Positions 19,029-27,743 of a stretch of 64,000 nucleotides of DNA are shown here, in pieces. The notes below the pieces were generated by a model that worked only from the letters and a program-made list of their open reading frames with translations, did no database searches and was not told the DNA's origin. Location of the stretch: assembly GCA_017617615.1 (NCBI GenBank), contig JAFZVV010000007.1:62001-126000 (forward strand). Direction: 5' to 3'. The stretch is from Prevotella sp. GTDB lineage: Bacteria > Bacteroidota > Bacteroidia > Bacteroidales > Bacteroidaceae. A program made the position numbers and the translations under genes. Position 1 is the stretch's first letter, and each line of letters opens with the position of its first letter.

Positions 19029-19046
19029 CAAAAACACCCTATCAAT

Positions 19047-21614
19047 ATGAAAAAGACCCTGCTACTAACCATTGTTCTACTATCCGGTTTTCACACCATC
19101 AGTGCACAGACCATACCCTACCAGAACCATGCCCTGAGCGCGGAGGAACGGGCTGCCGACCTCTGCAGCCGACTCTCACTACAGGAGAAGGCACGGCTGA
19201 TGATGAACTCCTCACCCGCCATACCACGGCTGGGCATCCCACAGTTCGACTGGTGGAGCGAGGCACTCCATGGCGTGGCACGCAACGGCTTCGCTACCGT
19301 CTTCCCCGCCACCATCGGCATGGCGGCGTCGTTCGACGACGACCTGCTCTTCAAGGTCTTCGACGCTGCCAGCGACGAGGCACGTGCCAAGAACAACCAG
19401 GCGCGCCGCGAAGGAGCGACGAAACGCTACCAGGGACTGTCGTTCTGGACACCCAACATCAATATCTTCCGCGACCCACGATGGGGGCGCGGACAGGAGA
19501 CATACGGCGAAGACCCGTATCTCACCGGACGCATGGGCGTGGCGGTGGTACGCGGCCTGCAAGGCGACGGCACCCACCGCTACCGCAAGTTGCTGGCCTG
19601 CGCGAAGCACTTCGCCGTGCACAGCGGTCCGGAATGGAACCGCCACTCGTTCAATGTGGAGTCGCTGCCCGAGCGCGACCTGTGGGAAACCTATCTTCCT
19701 GCCTTCAAGCAACTCGTCGTGGAGAGCGAGGTGGGCGAGGTGATGTGCGCCTACCAGCGCTTCGACGGTGACCCCTGCTGTGGCAGCAGCCGACTGCTGC
19801 AGCGTATCCTGCGCGACGAATGGGGATTCAAGGGCATCGTGACAAGCGACTGCGGCGGCATCGACGACTTCTGGCGGCCCAACCGCCATGGCTACTCCGC
19901 CAATGCCCATGAGGCCTCTGCCATTGCCGTGCGCACCGGCACCGATGTGGAGTGCGGCAACAGTTATCGCGCCCTCCCCGATGCCGTGGCAGCTGGAGAG
20001 ATTACGGAAGCTGAAATCGACGTGAGCCTGAAACGCCTGCTGAAAGCACGTTTCGAACTGGGTGACTTCGACAATGAACAACTCGTAGACTGGCAAAGGA
20101 TACCCGAAAGTGTCGTTGCCAGCAAGGCACACAAACAACTTGCCCTCGACATGGCCCGTGAGACGATGACACTCCTGCACAACAACGGCCTGCTGCCCCT
20201 GCGTAAAGACGGCAGCCGCCTGATGGTAATGGGTCCCAACGCCAACGACTCGGTGATGCAGTGGGCCAACTACTCGGGCTACCCCACCACCAACACCACT
20301 ATCCTGCAAGGCATCCGCGAGAAAGTGGGGCCCGTGAAGTACTATCCCGCCTGCGACCTGACGAAGAACGTCGTCGACGAGAGCCGCTACGGCGACATCG
20401 TGAGTCCGGAAGGGCAGCGGGGTCTCCGTGCCACCTATTACAACAACGAGACGTTTTCCGGTGACGCCGCCACCACGGTCACCCTCCCCGAACCCGTGAA
20501 CCTCAGCAATGGCGGCAATACCGTCTTCGCTGCCGGCGTGTCGCTCGAGGACTTCTCTGCCCGCTACGAAGGTACGTTCTGTCCCACCCACGACGAGGAG
20601 GTGACCTTCAGGATGAAGTTCGACGACGGCATCCGTTTCATCCTCGAAGGCGACACCATCGTGGACGTATGGAGCGGCCGCGACCGCATACAGGCAGCAG
20701 AACACACCATGCGCGTGAAAGCCGGCGAACAATACAAGATACAACTCGACTACCATCAGGGCAAAGACATGGCAGCCTTGTATTTCGACATCATCCATTC
20801 GCTCAACGCTACCATGGACGAGGTAGTGGCACAGGCCCGCGACTGCGAGACGGTCATCTTCGTGGGAGGCATCTCACCACGCCTCGAAGGCGAGGAAATG
20901 AAGGTCGACGCACCGGGATTCAAGGGCGGCGACCGCACGGACATCGAACTGCCCGAGGCACAGCGGAAAGTCATCGCCGCGCTGCATGCCGCAGGAAAGA
21001 AAGTGGTGCTGGTGAACTGCTCGGGCAGTGCCATCGGCCTGGAGCCGGAGACGCGTACCGCCGATGCCATCCTTCAGGCATGGTATCCCGGTGAAGCGGG
21101 AGGTACAGCCGTTGCCGACGTGCTCTTCGGCGACTACAACCCTGGCGGGAAACTCCCCGTCACCTTCTACCGCAACGTGAACCAGTTGCCCGACTTCCTC
21201 GACTACCGCATGACTGGGCGTACCTACCGTTATTTCAAGGGCGATGCGCTGTTCCCCTTCGGTTTTGGACTCAGCTACACGACTTTCAGCATCTCGAAGC
21301 CCAAATTCAAGAATGGCAACCTGACCGTCACCGTCACCAATACGGGAACGAAGCAAGGGAGCGAGACGGTGCAAGTATACATCAAACGCATCAATGACAA
21401 CGACGGTCCCATCAAGAGCCTGCGAGGTTTCTCAAGGGTAACGCTGGAACCGGGAAAACAACAGGAAGTGACGATCGCCATGCCCCGAGAGCGCTTTGAG
21501 ACATGGGACGAGGGCACCAACACGATGCGCGTGGTTCCCGGACGGTATGAAATCATGGTGGGCAACTCGAGTGCCGACCCCGACATGAAACACCTGATGG
21601 TGAAAATCAAATAA
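19047..21614 (+). CDS. Secreted glycoside hydrolase family 3 protein with PA14 insertion
   Basis: 855 residues from ATG 19047; the upstream in-frame TTG belongs to the -7 box. A signal peptide (LLLTIVLLSGFHTISAQ, ~1-22) is followed by the GH3 barrel with KHFAVHSGPEWNR and GIVTSDCGGIDDFW, whose Asp is the expected nucleophile. A PA14 domain (~440-590, from RATYYNNETFSGD) is inserted in the second GH3 domain, and a C-terminal fibronectin-III-like domain ends the chain. Such enzymes are usually beta-glucosidases, beta-xylosidases or similar, acting on plant oligosaccharides in the periplasm; the sugar specificity is not readable here. It stands alone, without SusC/D genes. Confidence 0.92.
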   Translation: MKKTLLLTIVLLSGFHTISAQTIPYQNHALSAEERAADLCSRLSLQEKARLMMNSSPAIPRLGIPQFDWWSEALHGVARNGFATVFPATIGMAASFDDDLLFKVFDAASDEARAKNNQARREGATKRYQGLSFWTPNINIFRDPRWGRGQETYGEDPYLTGRMGVAVVRGLQGDGTHRYRKLLACAKHFAVHSGPEWNRHSFNVESLPERDLWETYLPAFKQLVVESEVGEVMCAYQRFDGDPCCGSSRLLQRILRDEWGFKGIVTSDCGGIDDFWRPNRHGYSANAHEASAIAVRTGTDVECGNSYRALPDAVAAGEITEAEIDVSLKRLLKARFELGDFDNEQLVDWQRIPESVVASKAHKQLALDMARETMTLLHNNGLLPLRKDGSRLMVMGPNANDSVMQWANYSGYPTTNTTILQGIREKVGPVKYYPACDLTKNVVDESRYGDIVSPEGQRGLRATYYNNETFSGDAATTVTLPEPVNLSNGGNTVFAAGVSLEDFSARYEGTFCPTHDEEVTFRMKFDDGIRFILEGDTIVDVWSGRDRIQAAEHTMRVKAGEQYKIQLDYHQGKDMAALYFDIIHSLNATMDEVVAQARDCETVIFVGGISPRLEGEEMKVDAPGFKGGDRTDIELPEAQRKVIAALHAAGKKVVLVNCSGSAIGLEPETRTADAILQAWYPGEAGGTAVADVLFGDYNPGGKLPVTFYRNVNQLPDFLDYRMTGRTYRYFKGDALFPFGFGLSYTTFSISKPKFKNGNLTVTVTNTGTKQGSETVQVYIKRINDNDGPIKSLRGFSRVTLEPGKQQEVTIAMPRERFETWDEGTNTMRVVPGRYEIMVGNSSADPDMKHLMVKIK

Positions 21615-21644
21615 GTCAACGAATTTCCATCCATAATTGGCGTG

Positions 21645-21725
21645 ATTATCCCGAATTTCAGAATTAGAGAATTACTTGCATCATTTCAGATAAGTAAAAT
21701 TCGATAATTCTCTAATTCGAGATAT
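21645..21725. repeat. Dispersed ~27-bp palindromic repeat pair, group 1
   Basis: ATCCCGAATTTCAGAATTAG... (from 21648) is followed by an inverted relative GATAATTCTCTAATTCGAGA (from 21703). The same units recur at 23531-23724. They lie after the GH3 stop in a 219-nt gap that also holds the promoter of the next gene. Confidence 0.75.
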
Positions 21726-21797
21726 TTGGCACCTTTTCACAGATGTTATAGAAGTAGAATTTTCTCTGGTTTACGCGTCGTTTTTTTGGAGCAAACC

Positions 21798-21829
21798 TTT
21801 GCTTAATCCGAGGAAAATAAGTAAATTTG
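21798..21829 (+). promoter_or_regulatory. Promoter of the HU/SPOR gene, possibly giving a leaderless mRNA
   Basis: TTTG (21798-21801) and TAAATTTG (21822-21829) are 20 nt apart, a full consensus match. The -7 box ends only four bases before the ATG at 21834, so the start site would fall at or next to the start codon. Confidence 0.7.
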
Positions 21830-21833
21830 CAGC

Positions 21834-22979
21834 ATGATAGAATTAGGAAGACACATTGAAATACTTTTGTTGAACAATGACTGCGTGATTGTACCCAATC
21901 TCGGCGGTTTCATGACCCATCACGTGGAAGCCCGCTATGACAACCGCGACAGTATGTTCATCCCCCCATTGCGTACATTGGGCTTCAACCCCCAGTTGAC
22001 GATGAGCGACCCCTTGCTCGCACAGTCGTATGCCGATGCCTATGACATCAGCTATCCCGAGGCCGTGGCCTTGCTGGAACGCGAGGTAGAATCGGTGAAG
22101 AACAAGATTGAGCAAGAAGGCAGCTACGAGTTTACCGACCTTGGCGTGCTCTCGCTCAACGAAGAGGGGCGCTATGAATTCGAGCCCAACGAGGCAGGAC
22201 TGCTCACCCCCATGCTCTATGGCCTGAGCAGCATCGAGATGCCATTGCTCGCCGAGGTGCTGAAGCATGCCGACATCCCCGGCACCGTAGAATACACGAC
22301 CGCTCCCGTCGGTGGCATCACCCCATCCCTCAACCCATCATTCCAACCCAGTCTTGCAACCATCATGTCACAAGTATCCCCTTCCGACCGTCATCGTGAG
22401 GAAAAGACCATCAGTATAAAAGTAAGTCTCCTGCGCAACCTCGCAGTCACTGCCGTGGCTGCCGTGGCACTGCTGTTCTTCGCCCGTCCGGTGAGCAACG
22501 ACCAGGTCATGGTCAATGACAACCAACCCGCAGAGGCCAGCCTCCTCACCACCATCACCCCGAAAAAGGAGGTCAAGGAAACCGCCACGCTCACAGTGCC
22601 TACTCAAGCCGCTGCCAGTGAGGAACAGAGCAATACGGCAGCCGAGACTGCAGCCGAGCCCACCAACGCATCGAGAAGCATCGTGGGTGCCTTCGAGCAA
22701 CTGGCAGAGCAGATCAACCAGATGAACGAGGAGACCGTGCTCCCCTCCGCCGGACACTACACGGTGGTTCTGGGATGCAGCCTTCCGCTGGAGAATGCCC
22801 AGAACTTCCTTGCCAGCATTCAAGAAAAGGGAGCAAAGAAAGCCGTTCTCTTCGAGTACAACAACGACCACATGATTGTGTATGGTGATTACGCCGACAA
22901 GAACGACGCCGTGGCACAATTACAGACACTCCTGGGCGACGGCATCGTGGCCAGCGGATGGATCATGGAAGTGAAATAG
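21834..22979 (+). CDS. Membrane protein with N-terminal HU-like (CCDC81-type) domain and C-terminal SPOR-like domain
   Basis: 381 residues. The N-terminus (MIELGRHIEILLLNNDCVIV, then PNLGGF) matches the HU-like domain of Bacteroidota SPOR proteins (~1-130). A helix (~199-219, LAVTAVAAVALLFFARPV) spans the membrane. A Thr/Ala/Glu-rich stretch follows, then a ~75-residue C-terminal domain (HYTVVLGCSLPLENAQNFLA) of SPOR type, a fold that binds denuded peptidoglycan. The predicted order is cytoplasmic HU-like, membrane, periplasmic SPOR, which would join a DNA-binding-like fold to the cell wall. It is 3 nt before the FHA gene. Confidence 0.8.
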   Translation: MIELGRHIEILLLNNDCVIVPNLGGFMTHHVEARYDNRDSMFIPPLRTLGFNPQLTMSDPLLAQSYADAYDISYPEAVALLEREVESVKNKIEQEGSYEFTDLGVLSLNEEGRYEFEPNEAGLLTPMLYGLSSIEMPLLAEVLKHADIPGTVEYTTAPVGGITPSLNPSFQPSLATIMSQVSPSDRHREEKTISIKVSLLRNLAVTAVAAVALLFFARPVSNDQVMVNDNQPAEASLLTTITPKKEVKETATLTVPTQAAASEEQSNTAAETAAEPTNASRSIVGAFEQLAEQINQMNEETVLPSAGHYTVVLGCSLPLENAQNFLASIQEKGAKKAVLFEYNNDHMIVYGDYADKNDAVAQLQTLLGDGIVASGWIMEVK

Positions 22980-22982
22980 CCC

Positions 22983-23504
22983 ATGAAGAGAGTACGCTGT
23001 CCAAAATGCGACAATTTCATCACTTTTGATGAGACACGATACGAAGCAGGCCAGTCACTGGTCTTCGGATGTCCGAACTGCGGTAAGCAGTTCGGTATTC
23101 GTATGGGTGTATCACGTCTTCGCAACACCCAGAAAGAAGAGAATCCTGAAGAAGAGGCCGCCAATGCCGACTGCGGCAGTCTGTTGGTGATAGAGAACGT
23201 GTTCCATTACAAACAGGTGCTGCCCCTGCGGATGGGCGACAACACCATAGGCAGGTATATGAAAGGGAGCAAGACCTCGCTTCCCATCGAGACCAACGAC
23301 CCCAGTGTAGACATGCTGCATTGCGTGGTGAATGTGTCGAGAGGGAAGAACGGTGTCCTGAAATACGTGCTCCGCGACGGACCAAGCAATACGGGTACCT
23401 TCGTCGACAACGAGATTCTCGGCGACCGTGAACGCCGCGTGCTCGAAGATGGCTCACTCTTCACCATAGGTGCCACCAGCATCATCCTCCGCACTGCAAA
23501 ATAA
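22983..23504 (+). CDS. Zinc-ribbon plus FHA-domain protein
   Basis: 173 residues, cytoplasmic. The N-terminal ~40 residues hold two CxxC knuckles (CPKC and CPNC), a MJ0042-like zinc ribbon. The C-terminal ~105 residues are a forkhead-associated fold with NTIGR and SNTGTFVDNE, which binds phosphothreonine peptides. It probably reads Ser/Thr phosphorylation, but no kinase lies in the window. It is 3 nt after the HU/SPOR gene and surely co-transcribed with it. Confidence 0.85.
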   Translation: MKRVRCPKCDNFITFDETRYEAGQSLVFGCPNCGKQFGIRMGVSRLRNTQKEENPEEEAANADCGSLLVIENVFHYKQVLPLRMGDNTIGRYMKGSKTSLPIETNDPSVDMLHCVVNVSRGKNGVLKYVLRDGPSNTGTFVDNEILGDRERRVLEDGSLFTIGATSIILRTAK

Positions 23505-23530
23505 ACAATACCATTCGCCAACTCTCCATA

Positions 23531-23724
23531 TATCCCGAATAGAGAACTGGCGAATTCTTTTTTCTGTAATCACGAATTCTCTAATTCTATAATTCGGGAT
23601 AGCCATCACACTATATATCCCGAATTAGAGAATTGGCGAATTATTAAAATCATATTAGTGATTATAAATTCTCTAATTCTGAAATTCGGGATATAATAAA
23701 TTCTCTAATTCTACAATTCGGGAT
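23531..23724. repeat. Cluster of five ~27-bp palindromic repeat units, group 2
   Basis: Units of the form ATCCCGAATT..AGAGAATT occur in alternating orientation at about 23531, 23573, 23616, 23667 and 23698, forming nested inverted repeats. Together with 21645-21725 they bracket the HU/SPOR-FHA gene pair. They fill the 250-nt gap between the FHA gene and the converging HU/PE-repeat gene and may act as a bidirectional terminator. Confidence 0.8.
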
Positions 23725-23755
23725 AAAATAAATTCGAAAAATCGTGATGACGGGG

Positions 23756-25117
23756 TTATTTCCGTAGTTGCAATTTGGGAATCCTGTATTGTTGTCCGGG
23801 TTGGGGGTCGTCGTTGCCATCATTGGCCACGATAAGATAGATGGGATTATCTGCCCCAAGCATCATCATCGAAAGCGTGGCTGCCGTTTGTCCCTTGCCC
23901 ACGGTAATCACCGTGTCGATGCCCACGATATCATAGGCACGATAGGGTATTTGCGCATTCATGGCTGCAAAATCGAGCGTGTCGCCAGGGGAAGAAGTTT
24001 TTATAGGAACGACAGGAACAATAGTATCTATAGGAGCAGTAGTGCCGTTAGTATCGACAGCTGTTTCTGGGCTGTCGGAGGCTTCGGGGGCATCTTCCTT
24101 GCCGATACGACCGAAGAGCAGGATGACAAGACCTATCAGTGCCACTACGCCCAGCAAAGTGATAAGCCCCGTGAAATTCCTTCTGGGAGCGACTTTCTCC
24201 GAAGGGGGGACCGGAGAGGCCAGAGATTCCGGGGTTTCCGGGGTTTCCGGGGTTTCCGGGGTTTCCGGAGTTTCCGGGGATTCTGGGGATTCTGGGGATT
24301 CCGGAGTTTCTGGGGATTCCGGAGTTTCTGGGGATTCCGGAGTTTCTGGGGATTCCGGATTTTCCGGAGATTCCGGAGATTCCGGATTTTCCGGATTTTC
24401 CGGATTTTCCGGGATTTCCCGATTATCTGGGGATTCCGGGGTGTATTCGGTGAGGGTTTCCATGACGAAAGTGTCGGAAGCGAGGTCGGAATTATCGGTG
24501 GTGGTTCTGTCCGGAGAACGCAAGGAATTCCCAGTTATCGTCTCCACATCGTCGAAATGCACGTCATCGCGCAGTTCCACGGGCTGGAAATAAGAAAACG
24601 GGCGGTTTACCTGGTCGGACAAGACCTCGTCGGCGCGGAAAGTAACCTTTCCATACACCTTCTTGTCGAGTTGCACTCTTGTGAGTTGGAATGAACCCAG
24701 TCCTGCCACACTCACCTCATCCTCGTTGTTCATGGCATGAATCAATGCCTTGAAGAACTCCACGACAGTAATTTCCGCCACGTTGGCTGGTACCTGGAGT
24801 TTGCTGACCACCTCACCTGCCACCTGTTCCATGGGAAAGAACTGTTCCTTCTCCTCATCGTCAAGCAACGGGTATGGCACGAAACGCATGGAGAGTTGTG
24901 GTGGCATGAGCGTACGTTTTCTTGTCACCGCATCGCTGACGACATACTCATGGCGTTTCTCTACCACGAATTTTCCGAAATCGCGCACCACGAGTTGGGT
25001 GTGGGCGATGGTCCTGTCGGTTATCCATTTCACAATGGCAGAGACATACTGTCCGGCCTTTTCTGTCGGACAGCCCAGCCGGGCAGCAAGAAAGACATTG
25101 AATTGACTATTGTTCAT
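23756..25117 (-). CDS. Membrane-anchored HU-like protein with PE-rich repeat linker and LysM-like C-terminus
   Basis: 453 residues. Two HU/IHF-like domains (~1-90 and ~95-175) are suggested by VVRDFGKFVVEKR and VAGLGSFQLTR. A linker (~225-298) is built of PESPETPE-type tripeptide repeats. A membrane helix (~312-335, GLITLLGVVALIGLVILLFG) follows, then a periplasmic tail whose last ~55 residues (VGKGQTAATLSMMMLGAD) look like a LysM-type domain. It is last in the ftsY-rimO operon, 11 nt after rimO. Function unknown; the layout parallels the HU/SPOR protein encoded 1.9 kb away. Confidence 0.75.
   Translation of the reverse strand: MNNSQFNVFLAARLGCPTEKAGQYVSAIVKWITDRTIAHTQLVVRDFGKFVVEKRHEYVVSDAVTRKRTLMPPQLSMRFVPYPLLDDEEKEQFFPMEQVAGEVVSKLQVPANVAEITVVEFFKALIHAMNNEDEVSVAGLGSFQLTRVQLDKKVYGKVTFRADEVLSDQVNRPFSYFQPVELRDDVHFDDVETITGNSLRSPDRTTTDNSDLASDTFVMETLTEYTPESPDNREIPENPENPENPESPESPENPESPETPESPETPESPETPESPESPESPETPETPETPETPETPESLASPVPPSEKVAPRRNFTGLITLLGVVALIGLVILLFGRIGKEDAPEASDSPETAVDTNGTTAPIDTIVPVVPIKTSSPGDTLDFAAMNAQIPYRAYDIVGIDTVITVGKGQTAATLSMMMLGADNPIYLIVANDGNDDPQPGQQYRIPKLQLRK
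24222..24443 (-). repeat. Coding 9-bp tandem repeat (PE-rich linker)
   Basis: About 24 near-identical 9-bp units (coding-strand CCGGAAACC, CCGGAATCC, CCAGAATCC and variants) encode the Pro-Glu-Thr/Ser/Asn repeats. At the 3' end several units are exact copies, which suggests recent slippage; 9 bp keeps the frame. The same unit type is found outside genes at 4384-4462. Confidence 0.9.
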
Positions 25118-25128
25118 GGCAAAAGTGA

Positions 25129-26430
25129 TTATCTCGCGACCTCACCATAGAGGTCAAACTCTTCTGAACCGGTAATCCGCACGTCGTAGAACCGACCAGT
25201 GTGCAACGGGCGTTCACCCACAGGAATGAGCACCTCGGGGTCGACCTCCGGCGAGGAAGACTGCGTACGGCCTACATACCAACTGCCCTCTTTCCTGTCG
25301 ATGACCACCCTGACGGTCTTCCCTATCTCGCCAGCCTGTATCTCGGCGCTGATTTCCTGCTGAACGGCCATCAGCGTGTCAAGCCTTTCGCGTTTCACCT
25401 CTTCGGGCACATCGTCCTGATAGTGCAAGGCGCTGTAGGTACCCTCTTCCTCCGAGTAGGCGAAGGCTCCGAGCCGTTCGAAGCGTGCCCAGCGCACGAA
25501 ATCGAGGAGTTCCTGGAAGTCCTTGTCGGTCTCGCCGGGGAACCCCACCATCATCGTGGTCCGCAGCGTCACTCCCGGCACTGTCGCACGCAGTCGGGAG
25601 ATGAGCTGGCAGGTCTCTTCCTTCGTCGTATGTCGGTGCATCCTATGGAGCATGTTGTCGGAAATGTGCTGCAAGGCAATGTCGAGGTATTTGCATACCT
25701 TGGGATTGTCGCGCATCACCTCAAGCAGGTCGTCGGGGAACTGGTTCGGATAGGCGTAGTGCAGACGAATCCATTCGATGCCCTTCACCTCGGAGATACG
25801 CGAGATGAGTTCGGCGAGATGACGGCTGCCATCGATATCGATGCCATAATAGGTCAGTTCCTGCGCTATGACCTGCAACTCCTTCACCCCCTTGTCGGCA
25901 AGCATCTGCACCTCATGGAGGATGTCCTCCATCGGTCGGCTCTGATGGCGTCCTGTGATGATGGGGATGGCACAATAGGCACACTTCCTGTCACAGCCCT
26001 CGCTGATTTTCAGGTAAGCGTAGTGGCGTGGCGTGGTGAGATGGCGCTGGTCCTTGTAAGCCGCGATAGGTGCCTTGCCCAGGTCTACGAGCAATTGCTG
26101 ATAGTCGAACTTTCCGTAGTATTTGTCTACATTGTCTATCTCCCGGAGCAGTTCATCGTGATAGCGCTGCGACAGGCATCCCATAACGAAAAGCTTGTTG
26201 ATGCGGCCCTGCTCCTTGGCCAAGGAGAAACGCAGGATTTCGTTGATGCTCTCCTCTTTGGCATCCTGGATAAAGCCACAGGTATTGATGACGACAATCT
26301 CCCCTTTCGGGTTCTTACTGTCGTGCTTGCATGTATAGCCATTGGCCTCGAGTTGCCGCATGATTTTCTCGCTGTCGACGAGATTCTTCGAGCAACCCAT
26401 GGTGATGATGTCGACCTGATTTCTTATCAT
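25129..26430 (-). CDS. rimO: Ribosomal protein S12 methylthiotransferase RimO
   Basis: 433 residues from ATG 26430; an upstream TTG at 26454 is less likely. The N-terminal methylthiotransferase domain has MGCSKNLVDSE and NTCGF, the radical-SAM centre has CDRKCAYCAIP (CxxxCxxC), and a TRAM domain ends the protein. Family reaction: methylthiolation of an Asp of ribosomal protein S12, using two 4Fe-4S clusters. It lies between ftsY and the HU/PE-repeat gene, all on the minus strand with short gaps. Confidence 0.94.
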   Translation of the reverse strand: MIRNQVDIITMGCSKNLVDSEKIMRQLEANGYTCKHDSKNPKGEIVVINTCGFIQDAKEESINEILRFSLAKEQGRINKLFVMGCLSQRYHDELLREIDNVDKYYGKFDYQQLLVDLGKAPIAAYKDQRHLTTPRHYAYLKISEGCDRKCAYCAIPIITGRHQSRPMEDILHEVQMLADKGVKELQVIAQELTYYGIDIDGSRHLAELISRISEVKGIEWIRLHYAYPNQFPDDLLEVMRDNPKVCKYLDIALQHISDNMLHRMHRHTTKEETCQLISRLRATVPGVTLRTTMMVGFPGETDKDFQELLDFVRWARFERLGAFAYSEEEGTYSALHYQDDVPEEVKRERLDTLMAVQQEISAEIQAGEIGKTVRVVIDRKEGSWYVGRTQSSSPEVDPEVLIPVGERPLHTGRFYDVRITGSEEFDLYGEVAR

Positions 26431-26457
26431 GATTCCGATATTGGAAGAGCGCAACGC

Positions 26458-27414
26458 TTACCTTTCGCCAAACAGCGAATCAACGAACTGCTTTTTGTTG
26501 AAGAGCTGCAAGTCTTCCATGCCCTCGCCAAGACCGATATACTTTACCGGTACCTTCAGCTGGTCGCTGATACCTATCACCACCCCACCTTTTGCCGTAC
26601 CGTCGAGTTTGGTGATGGCCATGCTGGTGATATTGGTGACCGCAGAGAACTGCTTGGCTTGTTCGAAAGCATTCTGTCCGGTGCTGCCATCGAGCACGAG
26701 CATCACCTCGTCAGGGGCATCGGGCAGCACTTTCTTCATCACGTCCTTCACTTTCTTCAACTCATTCATCAGTCCTACCTTGTTGTGCAACCTGCCGGCA
26801 GTGTCGATAATCACCACATCGGCCTGGTTGGCCTTTGCCGAACTCAGCGTGTCGAAAGCCACGGAAGCGGGGTCGGAACCCATCTGCTGCTTGATGACAG
26901 GCACCCCCACGCGCTCACCCCAGATGCACAGTTGCTCCACAGCAGCGGCACGGAAGGTATCGGCAGCCCCGAGAAACACTTTCTTTCCGGCCTGCTTGAA
27001 CTGATAGGCAAGTTTCCCGATAGTAGTGGTCTTTCCCACACCGTTCACACCTACGACGAGGATGACGTATGGCTTGTGGTCGGTGGGCAAATCCCAGTCG
27101 TCGTTGTCGGTACTGTTGTTCTCGGCGAGCAGGGCAGCAATCTCTTCACGGAGAATGCCGTTGAGTTCAGAGGTGGTGACGTATTTGTCTCTCGCCACCC
27201 GCTCCTCTATACGCTCAATGATTTTCACCGTGGTGTCGACACCCACGTCGGAAGAGATGAGCACCTCTTCCAGCTCATCGAGCACCTCGTCGTCGACCTT
27301 CGACTTTCCGGCGACGGCTTTGGACAGTTTGGTGAAAAAGTTTTGTTGTGTGCGTTCAAGTCCCTTGTCAAGGGTTTCTTTCTTTTTCTTATTGAAAATA
27401 CCGAATAATCCCAT
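26458..27414 (-). CDS. ftsY: Signal recognition particle receptor FtsY
   Basis: 318 residues, an SRP-type GTPase with short basic N-terminus (FNKKKKETLDKG), N domain, and G domain with GVNGVGKTTTIGKLA (G1), DTAGR (G3) and TKLDGTAKGG (G4 region). It receives SRP-ribosome complexes at the inner membrane. The long acidic A domain of Escherichia coli FtsY is missing, as in many bacteria. A terminator upstream at 27524-27551 separates it from the ribosomal protein genes, and a -7 box lies at 27434-27441. Confidence 0.96.
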   Translation of the reverse strand: MGLFGIFNKKKKETLDKGLERTQQNFFTKLSKAVAGKSKVDDEVLDELEEVLISSDVGVDTTVKIIERIEERVARDKYVTTSELNGILREEIAALLAENNSTDNDDWDLPTDHKPYVILVVGVNGVGKTTTIGKLAYQFKQAGKKVFLGAADTFRAAAVEQLCIWGERVGVPVIKQQMGSDPASVAFDTLSSAKANQADVVIIDTAGRLHNKVGLMNELKKVKDVMKKVLPDAPDEVMLVLDGSTGQNAFEQAKQFSAVTNITSMAITKLDGTAKGGVVIGISDQLKVPVKYIGLGEGMEDLQLFNKKQFVDSLFGER

Positions 27415-27433
27415 AATAAATTGCTTTTGGGGA

Positions 27434-27441
27434 CAAATTTA
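27434..27441 (-). promoter_or_regulatory. Possible -7 box for ftsY-rimO
   Basis: Minus-strand TAAATTTG fits TAnnTTTG and is 20 nt before the ftsY start, but I see no convincing TTTG 20 nt upstream. Confidence 0.35.
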
Positions 27442-27523
27442 GATAAAATCTGCGAATTTTGAGCCTGTTGAGATAAAGAATTTCTATTCTTTGAAGTCTT
27501 AGAGCAAAGAAGAATTGTGAGAA

Positions 27524-27551
27524 ACAAAAAAAGAGTGCCCATTGAGCACTC
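27524..27551 (-). terminator. Terminator of the rpmB-rpmG-DUF4295 transcript
   Basis: On the minus strand GAGTGC (plus 27546-27551) pairs with GCACTC (plus 27533-27538), followed by seven T and TTTC. Confidence 0.8.
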
Positions 27552-27574
27552 CTTTCTTGATATGGTGTGTGAAA

Positions 27575-27733
27575 TTATTTCTTGAAGAAATCTTGCACGT
27601 CCTCATTGGGAACCATTTGCTCATCGAAGATGTAAGCACCAGTCTTCGGGCTCTTCACCATCTTGATGACTTTCGTATAAGAGCGACCATCCTGGGATCC
27701 CTCATGGAAGGTAGCGACGGTTTTCTTTGCCAT
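27575..27733 (-). CDS. DUF4295 small basic protein
   Basis: 52 residues beginning MAKKTVATFHEGSQDGRSYT and ending in VQDFFKK. This short protein is consistently encoded next to rpmG and rpmB in Bacteroidota and is annotated as DUF4295. The size, charge and neighbours suggest a ribosome-associated role, but that is inference. The gap to rpmG is 10 nt, and a terminator follows. Confidence 0.88.
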   Translation of the reverse strand: MAKKTVATFHEGSQDGRSYTKVIKMVKSPKTGAYIFDEQMVPNEDVQDFFKK

Positions 27734-27743
27734 AGTTCAATGA

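Noticed and set aside
19026..19046. Upstream TTG start for the GH3 gene
   Set aside because: The TTG belongs to the -7 promoter box, and the ATG at 19047 gives a proper signal peptide.
23531..23724. CRISPR array
   Set aside because: Units alternate in orientation, spacers are short and repeat-like, and no cas gene is present.
23768..24694. Plus-strand frames reading FRGFRGF or SGDSGDSG repeats
   Set aside because: They are antisense readings of the PE-repeat tract in the minus-strand HU-like gene, which has recognisable domains and fits its operon.
25201..27408. 735-residue plus-strand open frame across rimO and ftsY
   Set aside because: Antisense to two strongly conserved genes with full motifs; high GC leaves long empty frames.
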